DNA of 49,002 nt from Tsukamurella sp. 8F (GTDB lineage: Bacteria > Actinomycetota > Actinomycetes > Mycobacteriales > Mycobacteriaceae): positions 1-49,002 of the forward strand of contig NZ_JARFTP010000030.1 of the NCBI RefSeq assembly GCF_029167375.1, given 5' to 3'. Shown here piece after piece: positions 42,440 to 49,002 of the stretch. Each line of letters starts with the position of its first letter. Positions within the stretch are counted from its first letter, which is position 1. The position numbers were made by a program, and so were the translations under genes. The notes below the pieces were generated by a model. That model saw nothing but the letters and a program-made list of their open reading frames with translations, was not told where the DNA came from and ran no database searches.

Positions 42440-43396
42440 TTACGGGGCGGATTGGAGCGCGGTCAGGACGACGCCGTCGAGTTCGACCTGGTCAGGGCGG
42501 GGCACGGCGGTGCCGGGGAGGGACGTGGCGGCCGCGCCGTAGGCGACGGCGGAGCGGAGACATTCGCCGGGCCCGGCGCCGCGCCGGTGGGCGAGCAGGT
42601 AGCCGGCGAGCGAGCAGTCACCGGCGCCGACGGTGCTGCGCGGCACGATCTTCGGCGGCTTGGCGGCCCAGCCGCCGGCGCTCGTGACGAGCAGCGCACC
42701 GGCCGCTCCGAGCGTGGCGAGCACGTCTGCGCCCGACGATGCCTGTAGAGCAGTAGCGGCCACCAGTACGGGTCCGAGGTCGCCGGCTCCGGCAGACTTC
42801 TCAGCCTCGACCCCGTCGAAACCGGTGAGCTCACCGAGCTCCTCGGCGTTCGGTTTCAGCAGTGCCGCGCCGACGCCCGGTGTCGCGACCGCGGCTAGTG
42901 CGGGGCCGGACGTGTCGACCGCGACTCGAGTGCCGGACAGGCGCCGGACGAGGCGGGCGTACCAGTCTTCGTCGAGCCCCGGCGGCAGGGAGCCGCACAG
43001 CGCGACCCAGTCAGCACCCGAAGCGGCGGCGACGACGGCCTCGAAGAGGGCGTCTCGCTCATCCGAATCCAGGTACGCGCCGGGAACATTCAACTTGGTC
43101 GTGGTGCCGTCCGGCTCGGTGACGGTGACATTGGAGCGCACTGCGACCCCGATCGGGACCGGACGCGCCACGACGCCGAGCCGATCGAGACCGGTGACCA
43201 CGGGGTCTGCGAGCGACGCGGGTAACACCGCCAGAGTGGGCACTCCCGCGGCGTGCACCGCCCTGGATACGTTGACGCCCTTGCCTCCCGGCTCTGCCGT
43301 CGCCTCGGTGGCGCGCAGCACCGCCCCGCGCTCCAGTGGCGTACCCAGCACGACCGTCCGGTCCAGGCTCGGGTTCGCGGTAACGGTGACGATCAT
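42440..43396 (-). CDS. fruK: 1-phosphofructokinase
   Basis: 318 residues of the PfkB family: GGKGVNVSRAVHAAG near the N-terminus and STVGAGDCSLAGYL with the catalytic Asp near the C-terminus (Cys in place of the common Ser after GAGD). Converts fructose-1-phosphate to fructose-1,6-bisphosphate. ATG 43396 overlaps the fruR stop. Confidence 0.93.
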   Translation of the reverse strand: MIVTVTANPSLDRTVVLGTPLERGAVLRATEATAEPGGKGVNVSRAVHAAGVPTLAVLPASLADPVVTGLDRLGVVARPVPIGVAVRSNVTVTEPDGTTTKLNVPGAYLDSDERDALFEAVVAAASGADWVALCGSLPPGLDEDWYARLVRRLSGTRVAVDTSGPALAAVATPGVGAALLKPNAEELGELTGFDGVEAEKSAGAGDLGPVLVAATALQASSGADVLATLGAAGALLVTSAGGWAAKPPKIVPRSTVGAGDCSLAGYLLAHRRGAGPGECLRSAVAYGAAATSLPGTAVPRPDQVELDGVVLTALQSAP

Positions 43397-44163
43397 CGGG
43401 CGATCACCACCTCGACACCGAAACCTTCGAGAGCGGAGGCTAGTTCGGTGTCGGGTGCGGCGTCGGTCACGATGGCGTCGATGCCGCCGAGCGCGCCGAA
43501 GGAGTAGAGACTCTCGCGCCCGAACTTGCTGGCGTCGGCCAGCACCACCACGAACTGGGCGGCGCGCATGAGGGCACTCTTGACAGATGCCTCGTCGGCG
43601 TCGGGGGTGGAGAGTCCGTGCCGGGCGGTGAGCCCGTTGGCCCCGATGAACGCGACGTCGGCGCGTAGGGCTGCGATTGCGGCCACCGTCGACGCTCCGA
43701 CCGAGGCGTGCGTGAGTCCGCGGAGGCGACCACCTATGAGATGCAGGTCGACGCCGTCGCGCGACGCGAGCGTCGTGGCGATCGGGAGCGAGTTCGTGAT
43801 GGCCGTAAGACGATCCGCGGGGCCGAGTGCGCGCGCCGCAGCCGCGGTCGTGGTGCCGGCGTCGAAGAGGACCGAGCCTCCCGTGCCGGGCAGGAAGCGC
43901 CGCGCCGCGGCGCCGATGGCCCGCTTCGCCCCGGCGTTGGTCTCCTCGCGCTCGCCCACGCCCGGCTCCACACCGGCGAGCAGCGCCGCCGCGACGACTC
44001 CGCCGTGCACACGCCGCACCGAGCCGGTGCGTTCGAGCGCAGCGAGATCACGCCGTACCGTCTCGGGCGTGACGTCGAAGCGCTCGGCGAGATCGGTGAC
44101 CGACGCTCGCCCGTGGTCCCCGACGAGGGCGGCGATGGCCCGCTGCCGTTCTTCCGCGTACAT
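43393..44163 (-). CDS. fruR: DeoR-family fructose operon regulator
   Basis: 256 residues from ATG 44163 (MYAEERQRAIAALV). DeoR helix-turn-helix VTDLAERFDVTPETVRRDLA, then a sugar-phosphate sensor domain with FDAGTTTAA. GGAG precedes ATG 44163. The frame reaches 44277, but that start would sit inside the promoter elements. Likely senses fructose-1-phosphate and controls both fruR-fruK-fruA-ptsH and ptsI. Confidence 0.9.
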   Translation of the reverse strand: MYAEERQRAIAALVGDHGRASVTDLAERFDVTPETVRRDLAALERTGSVRRVHGGVVAAALLAGVEPGVGEREETNAGAKRAIGAAARRFLPGTGGSVLFDAGTTTAAAARALGPADRLTAITNSLPIATTLASRDGVDLHLIGGRLRGLTHASVGASTVAAIAALRADVAFIGANGLTARHGLSTPDADEASVKSALMRAAQFVVVLADASKFGRESLYSFGALGGIDAIVTDAAPDTELASALEGFGVEVVIAR

Positions 44164-44260
44164 CTGTGCTCCGTCTGTATGGGCTGTGCGGCCCGCGCTC
44201 CCGGCTGCCGCTCCGACGATCTCTTGTTGCTTTGGTTCTGTTTCAGCTTCTGTTTTTATT

Positions 44261-44313
44261 GTTTTACCCCCGGACATGTTGACAAGTCAAGGATTTCTCG
44301 TAATCTAGATCAC
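44261..44313. promoter_or_regulatory. Back-to-back fruR and ptsI promoters
   Basis: Plus strand: TTGACA (44279-44284), 16 bases, TAATCT (44301-44306), 7 bases, ATG of ptsI (leaderless). Minus strand: TTGACT (44290-44285), 18 bases, TAAAAC (44266-44261) for fruR. The two -35 elements abut and form TTGACAAGTCAA, a near palindrome that is a good candidate FruR operator able to control both directions. Confidence 0.7.
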
Positions 44314-46014
44314 ATGAGCGGCATGTCAGCGTCTTCCGTCACCACAGTTCTCACCGGCTCACCGGTAGTCCCCGGGGTCGGCTACGCACCGGCCCTGCGC
44401 CCGGGCCGACGGCCTGCGCTCCCGCCGGAGGGCGCCGCGGACGTACCGCCCGCCCGCCGCGAGGAGGAGGCCGCCCGTCTAGGAGCGGCGACGACCGCAG
44501 TCGCCCAGCGCCTCCGCGATCGCGCGTCGCAGGCGACCGGCGCCGCGTCCGAGGTTCTGGCGGCGACCGCGGGCCTCGCATCCGACAAGGCGTGGCTTGC
44601 GGACGCGGACAAGCGCATCAGCGCGGGGCTGCCCGCCACCAATGCGATCACCGCGGCCACCGAGAAGTTCATCGCGATGTTCACGAAGCTCGGAGGACTC
44701 TACGCCGAACGCGTGACCGACCTGCAGGACGTGCGCGACCGCGTCCTTGCGGAGCTCGCCGGAACTCCGGAACCCGGTGTGCCACAACCAGACTCCCCCG
44801 CCGTCTTGCTCGCCGACGACCTCGCCCCCGCCGATACCGCCGGACTCGACCCGAAGCTGATCGTCGGGATCGCGACGCGACTGGGCGGTCCCACCAGCCA
44901 CACGGCCATCATCGCGCGACAACTCGGCATTCCGTGCATCGTCGCGGTCCCCGGTCTCGGCGGTGTCGCCGCAGGCACTCCGGTCCTCATCGACGGAGCG
45001 GCCGGCACGATCACTGTGGAACCGGAACGCGAGGCGGCCGCCCGCCGCACCGAGGAGGCCGCACGCGACGCCGCCACGGTCGCCGGCTGGCACGGCCCGG
45101 GCAGAACCGCCGACGGGCACCCCGTCGCCGTCCTCGCGAACGTACAGGACGGGACGTCCGCCCAGGCCGCGGCTGAACGCCCGGTCGAGGGCGTCGGCCT
45201 GTTCCGCACTGAGCTGGCGTTCCTGGACCGCGCCGACGAACCGTCGTCTGCGGAACAGACGGAGATGTACCGCGCCGTCCTGGACGCGTTCGGAGGCCGG
45301 AAGGTGGTCATCCGCACGCTCGACGCGGGGTCGGACAAGCCGCTCGCATTCGTCGACCATCCCGACGAGGCGAACCCCGCGCTCGGCGTCCGCGGCGTGC
45401 GGATAGCCCGCGACGACGCCGGCATCCTCACGCGGCAGCTCGATGCGATCGCCGCTGCCGGGGACGCAGCAGGCGAGGCGGCGGGCTCCCCCTGGGTGAT
45501 GGCACCGATGATCGCGACCGCGGGCGAGGCCCGCGAGTTCGCCGCACTGTGCCGCGAGCGCGAGCTGACGCCGGGCGTGATGATCGAGGTACCGGCGGCC
45601 GCACTACTCGCCGACGCGGTGTTCGCCGAGGTGGAATTCGTGTCGATCGGCACCAACGACCTGACCCAGTACGCGATGGCGGCGGACCGGATGAGTTCGC
45701 AGCTGGCCACGCTCACAGACCCCTGGCAGCCGGCGGTGTTGCGGCTCGTCGAGCTGGTAGGCGCCGCGGGAGCCCGGGCGGGCAAGCCCGTGGGAGTGTG
45801 CGGCGAGGCCGCGGCCGACCCGCTGCTTGCGTGCGTACTCGTGGGCCTGGGCGCCACGTCGCTGTCGTGTGCGCCGAATGCGGCAGCTGCGGTGGGCGCG
45901 CGCCTCGCCGGGGTCACGCTGGAGCAGTGCCGAGCCGCAGCAGCGGCGGCGCTCGAGACCGCCGATCCGCGTTCGGCCCGCGCCGCCGCCGAGGCCGCCG
46001 TAGCCTCCAGATAG
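44314..46014 (+). CDS. ptsI: PTS enzyme I
   Basis: 566 residues; phosphorylated H196 in GGPTSHTAIIAR, PEP-binding Arg in VGLFRTELAFL and VIRTLDAGSDKP, proton-donor Cys in GVCGEAAADP. It transfers phosphate from PEP to HPr. Leaderless ATG 44314; divergent from its partner genes, which together make a self-contained fructose uptake system. Confidence 0.95.
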   Translation: MSGMSASSVTTVLTGSPVVPGVGYAPALRPGRRPALPPEGAADVPPARREEEAARLGAATTAVAQRLRDRASQATGAASEVLAATAGLASDKAWLADADKRISAGLPATNAITAATEKFIAMFTKLGGLYAERVTDLQDVRDRVLAELAGTPEPGVPQPDSPAVLLADDLAPADTAGLDPKLIVGIATRLGGPTSHTAIIARQLGIPCIVAVPGLGGVAAGTPVLIDGAAGTITVEPEREAAARRTEEAARDAATVAGWHGPGRTADGHPVAVLANVQDGTSAQAAAERPVEGVGLFRTELAFLDRADEPSSAEQTEMYRAVLDAFGGRKVVIRTLDAGSDKPLAFVDHPDEANPALGVRGVRIARDDAGILTRQLDAIAAAGDAAGEAAGSPWVMAPMIATAGEAREFAALCRERELTPGVMIEVPAAALLADAVFAEVEFVSIGTNDLTQYAMAADRMSSQLATLTDPWQPAVLRLVELVGAAGARAGKPVGVCGEAAADPLLACVLVGLGATSLSCAPNAAAAVGARLAGVTLEQCRAAAAAALETADPRSARAAAEAAVASR

Positions 46015-46046
46015 CGCCGACGACGGGCGTCGGCGGGGAGGGCGTC

Positions 46047-46424
46047 ATGATCGATCACTTCGGAATCAACTGCCGCGACTACCAGGCGGCGCAACGGTTC
46101 TACGACGCGGTACTGGCGCCGCTCGGTGGGAGCCGGCTGATGGACTTCGGCGTCGCGATCGGCTACGGCAGCGCAGACAAGCCCGAATTCTGGATCTCCG
46201 GCTCGCTGCCCGACGTCGATCAGCGCGAGATGCACGTGGCGTTCGCCGCCGCGGATCGCGCCGCGGTCGACGCGTTCTACTCCGCTGCGCTTGCGGCCGG
46301 CGCCGAATCGCTGCACGCACCGCGGATGTGGCCCGAATACCACCCCGGCTACTACGGCGCGTTCGTCCGCGATCCGGACGGGAACAACGTCGAGGCGGTG
46401 TACCACACGGCCCTCGATTCGTGA
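46047..46424 (+). CDS. VOC-family protein
   Basis: 125 residues of the glyoxalase/bleomycin-resistance fold (MIDHFGINCRDYQAAQRFYDAVL; YYGAFVRDPDGNNVEAV). The metal-ligand positions appear kept (H4, E near the end). Ribosome-binding site GGGGAGGG. Starts 32 bases after ptsI. Substrate unknown. Confidence 0.85.
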   Translation: MIDHFGINCRDYQAAQRFYDAVLAPLGGSRLMDFGVAIGYGSADKPEFWISGSLPDVDQREMHVAFAAADRAAVDAFYSAALAAGAESLHAPRMWPEYHPGYYGAFVRDPDGNNVEAVYHTALDS

Positions 46425-46521
46425 GGTGTTGGCAGAGAGTTCACCGAACCGGGAATGTATCGGACTGCGGTCCGGTTATGCTGAACCGAGTCTTTGAACC
46501 GTCAACATTTAAGGAGCACTC

Positions 46522-47058
46522 ATGAGCACCGTCCTCGAGCCGTCCACCTGGACCATCGATCCCGTCCACTCGTCTGTCGACTTCTCCGTGCGCCACCTCA
46601 TGGTGAGCAAGGTGCGCGGACAGTTCGGCACCTTCTCCGGCACCATCACGGTGGCGGCGGACGGTACTGCATCCGCCACCGCTGAGGTCGACGTGACCTC
46701 GGTCGACACTCGCAACGAGCAGCGCGACGCACATATCCGCACGGCCGACTTCTTCGACGCCGAGAACCACCCGAAGGCCACCTTCGTCTCGACCGCGGTC
46801 ACCCCCAAGGGCTCCGACTACGTCCTCGCCGGCGAGTTGACGATCCGCGGCACCACCCGTCCCGTCGAGTTCGAGCTCGAGTACCTCGGCCGCAACCCCG
46901 GCATGGGTCAGGGCGAGGTCGTCGCATTCGAGGCCACCACGGTCATCACCCGCCAGGACTTCGGCATCACCATCGATATGCCGCTCGAGACCGGCGGCAA
47001 GGTCATCGGCGACAAGATCACGCTCACCCTCGAGATCGAGGCGCTCCGCCAGGCCTGA
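46522..47058 (+). CDS. YceI-family lipid/isoprenoid-binding protein
   Basis: 178 residues; TWTIDPVHSSVDFSVRHLMVSKVRGQFGTF opening (in parts) and FVSTAVTPKGSDYVLAGELTIRGTTRPV are YceI lipocalin-like signatures. No signal peptide, so cytoplasmic, as commonly in Actinobacteria. AAGGAG ribosome-binding site. Own promoter likely (TATGCT near 46476) and a strong terminator follows. Confidence 0.92.
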   Translation: MSTVLEPSTWTIDPVHSSVDFSVRHLMVSKVRGQFGTFSGTITVAADGTASATAEVDVTSVDTRNEQRDAHIRTADFFDAENHPKATFVSTAVTPKGSDYVLAGELTIRGTTRPVEFELEYLGRNPGMGQGEVVAFEATTVITRQDFGITIDMPLETGGKVIGDKITLTLEIEALRQA

Positions 47059-47071
47059 TCCCGCGTTCCCA

Positions 47072-47108
47072 GAAGGGGCGGGCTCCCTCTACGGGAGCCC
47101 GCCCTTTC
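47072..47108 (+). terminator. Rho-independent terminator after yceI gene
   Basis: GGGCGGGCTCCC (47076-47087) pairs perfectly with GGGAGCCCGCCC (47093-47104) over a 5-base loop; the stem extends to 47072-47108 with one G-U pair, and the 3' side runs into TTTCTC. The clearest intrinsic terminator in the window. Confidence 0.9.
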
Positions 47109-47206
47109 TCGTCCGGCCCTGTCGTCCCAGCCCACCTGCTGAAACCTGGCGAGCGTACGCAGCGCCTGGGCTCGCAGCGCCTCTGGGCCGGTGAGAGAGT
47201 GGCAGG

Positions 47207-47932
47207 GTGGATTCACTCGACGTGGTGACCGACGACGGCGTTGCGTTGCATGCGGCTGTGGCCGGCTCGGGCCCGGACGCGGTGGTGCTGTCGGGTGGCC
47301 CCGGATGCGTTCACTATCTGGCGAACGAAAGGCTTGCCCCGACTGGATTCCGCTGCTGGTTCCCCCATCCGCGGGGCGTGCGTCCGTCCCACGGAGGGTC
47401 GCACGATATGACCCGAGCGATCGCAGACCTGGAGGCCGTCCGGCAGGCGGCCGGTATCGATGAATGGATCGTGCTCGGGCACTCGTGGGGGTCGGATCTC
47501 GCAGTCCGCTATGCCCTCGACCATCCGCGGCGCGTGCGCGGAGTCGTCGGTATCGCGGGGCACGGTCTGCACAACGATCGAGGGTGGTCTGCGGCCTACG
47601 ATGCCGGCCGGGCGAAGGAGCAGCCGGTTCGGATCGACTGGGTCCCTCCGGTGCATGCATCGCTGTCGAAGGACTTCAAGGAGTGGATCCACACACCGCA
47701 GCTCTGGCGTCGCGTCGCCGACTGCCGCGTACACATGACCTTCCTCGCCGCGGCCGACGACATCCGGCCCGACTGGCCGCTTCGTCAGCTCGCGGAGCTA
47801 CTACCGAACGGCGCATTCGAGGTCGTCGACGGAGCCGATCACAACTTCTGGGCGACCGATCCGCGGCTGTGGCACGAGGTCTGCACCCGGGCCTGCCGGC
47901 GACTGGCGGAGCTACCCCGGCCGGGTCAGTAG
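47207..47932 (+). CDS. Alpha/beta-fold hydrolase
   Basis: 241 residues: oxyanion segment SGGPGCVHYL, nucleophile Ser in VLGHSWGSDLA, acid D in AADDIRPDW and His in DGADHNFW. The HGGPG-like motif and size fit proline-iminopeptidase-like hydrolases. GTG 47207. Overlaps the converging lyase gene by 7 bases. Substrate unknown. Confidence 0.87.
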   Translation: MDSLDVVTDDGVALHAAVAGSGPDAVVLSGGPGCVHYLANERLAPTGFRCWFPHPRGVRPSHGGSHDMTRAIADLEAVRQAAGIDEWIVLGHSWGSDLAVRYALDHPRRVRGVVGIAGHGLHNDRGWSAAYDAGRAKEQPVRIDWVPPVHASLSKDFKEWIHTPQLWRRVADCRVHMTFLAAADDIRPDWPLRQLAELLPNGAFEVVDGADHNFWATDPRLWHEVCTRACRRLAELPRPGQ

Positions 47933-48861
47933 TGGAAGGTGTCGGAGGGGGCCGGGGCATGTCCGGAGCCCTCGTCGTATTCGACAGCGGGAGAGATGTC
48001 GTACGCGCGGGCGAGGTCCAGGATCTTCGTCGCGCGCGCGATACGGGGCAGGTCCGAACCGTTGCGGATCTCGCCGCCGTCGCGCTCGAACTCGCCGAAG
48101 AACTCCTGTGCCCACGCGATCTCGTCGGGCGACGGGCTCAGTCCCTCGTTCACGGGTTGGCACTGGTCCGGCGTGAGGCACAGCTTGCCGGTCATGCCGA
48201 ACTCGGCCGATACCGCCGTCGCCTCCGAGAGACGCAGCGCAGTGGAGCCGACGGTCGGACCGTCGATGGCACTGGGCAGGTGCGCGGCCTTCGCGGCGAT
48301 GGTGAAGCGGGAGCGCGCGTAGGCGAGTGTCGCGGGGTTGTCGCCGAAGCCCGTGTCCCTCCGGAAGTCACCGATGCCGAAAGCGAGTCGGAACGTGCCC
48401 TTGGCCGCCGCGATCTCACTGATCCGCTCCAGGCCGCGCGCCGTCTCGACCAGCGCGACGATAGGGGTGCCCGGCAGCCGTTTGGCCGTCTCGACGACGT
48501 GGTCGACGGACTCGACCATCGCCAGCATGATTCCGCCGAGATGCTCCACGCCGTGTAGCGCGTCGAGGTCGTCTGCCCACCACTGCGTGCCGAAGCCGTT
48601 GACGCGGACCCAGCCGTCGTTGGACACGCTGTCGTCCCGTTCGGCGCTCAACCAACGCACCACGTTCTCGCGCGCGGTCGACTTGTCCTTAGGCGCGACG
48701 GCGTCCTCGATGTCGAGGACCACGATGTCGGCGCGAGATCGCGCGGCGGCGTCGAAGCGTTCCGGCTGGGCGCCGTTCACCAGCAGCCAGCTACGGGCGA
48801 GAACGGGATCGATGCGGAAACCGATGGGCTCCTCGGTCTCGATTGCGTTGGGGGGAGTCAT
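47926..48861 (-). CDS. HpcH/HpaI aldolase / CitE-like CoA-ester lyase (second copy)
   Basis: 311 residues, paralogous to the 14637-15482 product: VVLDIEDAVAPKD, VRVNGFG, ALVETARGLERI, FGIGDFRRDTG and GMTGKLCLTPDQ align throughout. It has a longer N-terminus and a C-terminal extension (ISPAVEYDEGSGHAPAPSDTFHY, in parts). ATG 48861 has CAGGAG upstream. Substrate unknown. Confidence 0.88.
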   Translation of the reverse strand: MTPPNAIETEEPIGFRIDPVLARSWLLVNGAQPERFDAAARSRADIVVLDIEDAVAPKDKSTARENVVRWLSAERDDSVSNDGWVRVNGFGTQWWADDLDALHGVEHLGGIMLAMVESVDHVVETAKRLPGTPIVALVETARGLERISEIAAAKGTFRLAFGIGDFRRDTGFGDNPATLAYARSRFTIAAKAAHLPSAIDGPTVGSTALRLSEATAVSAEFGMTGKLCLTPDQCQPVNEGLSPSPDEIAWAQEFFGEFERDGGEIRNGSDLPRIARATKILDLARAYDISPAVEYDEGSGHAPAPSDTFHY

Positions 48862-48954
48862 CGTCGCTCCTGGGAAGAGGGTTCGCAGAACGGATCCAAT
48901 CTACCGACAGGCATTCGGGGCCCGGCCGACGGTACGCCGGAGGGCCCCCGCGCC

Positions 48955-49002
48955 GGGGGGGGGGGGGGGGGCGGGGGGGGGGGGGGGGGGGGGGGGCGGG
49001 CC
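48955..49002. other. Poly-G contig-end artefact
   Basis: From 48955 to the end the sequence is almost only G with a few C. This is not typical of genomic DNA, even at high GC, and sits exactly at the window edge; it looks like dark-cycle poly-G read tails assembled at a contig end. Bases 48862-48954 hold the lyase upstream region and no gene. Confidence 0.8.

Overview
The window is a continuous stretch of high-GC actinobacterial chromosome with about 47 densely packed genes and no RNA genes, insertion sequences, prophage or CRISPR. Several features point to the Mycobacteriales (for example Tsukamurella, Gordonia or mycobacteria; I cannot settle the genus): a fatty-acid beta-oxidation fadA/fadB pair, a PknB-type membrane Ser/Thr kinase, three-gene pntAA-pntAB-pntB transhydrogenase, an F420-dependent PPOX-class oxidoreductase, a DUF5313-type protein, an Rv1264/Rv2212-like adenylate cyclase, a ClgR-like regulator and POL-PE-LIG type LigD with Ku. 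A complete fructose PTS (ptsI, ptsH, fruA, fruK, fruR) argues against typical slow-growing mycobacteria.

Layout. 1-9.1 kb: fadB (cut by the window edge) and fadA, a divergent double-TetR regulator, a glxA-like AraC regulator with an isochorismatase-family hydrolase, an unusual Ser/Thr kinase whose extracellular half looks like an iron-siderophore/B12 substrate-binding protein, and a ROK-type regulator. 9.1-19.3 kb: an ABC-F ATPase behind a leader that looks like an attenuator, an AlkX/YcaQ-like DNA glycosylase, an MFS/LysR pair, a CitE-like lyase, a Nudix hydrolase, a YiaA/B protein, sdaA back to back with an adenylate cyclase, and a ClgR-like regulator. 19.3-28.7 kb: an MFS pump, a LysR/EamA pair, an SDR/TetR cassette with a perfect operator palindrome, the Ku/LigD end-joining pair, and a small proline-rich ORF coupled to a membrane protein. 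28.7-39.9 kb: OhrR-like regulator with DUF5313, a P1 peptidase, lysG/lysE with an F420 enzyme, a P-loop kinase/NAD(P)-binding/PH-like membrane trio, the pnt operon, a MarR/D-2-hydroxyacid dehydrogenase pair and an LppU-like secreted protein. 39.9-49 kb: the fructose PTS regulon, a VOC protein, YceI, an alpha/beta hydrolase and a second CitE-like lyase. The last ~47 bases are almost pure G and look like a contig-end artefact.

System-level observations. At least twelve start codons sit 6 or 7 bases behind a TANNNT -10 element, which argues that leaderless transcription is common here and fixes several start sites. Many regulator/target pairs have clean palindromes in their shared promoters (22588-22612, 28942-28972, 21601-21617, 37743-37762, 13730-13745). 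The items most worth following up are the kinase/siderophore-binding fusion, the ABC-F leader with a WhiB7-like promoter and a leaderless three-codon uORF, and the 31-bp divergent leaderless promoter between sdaA and the cyclase.
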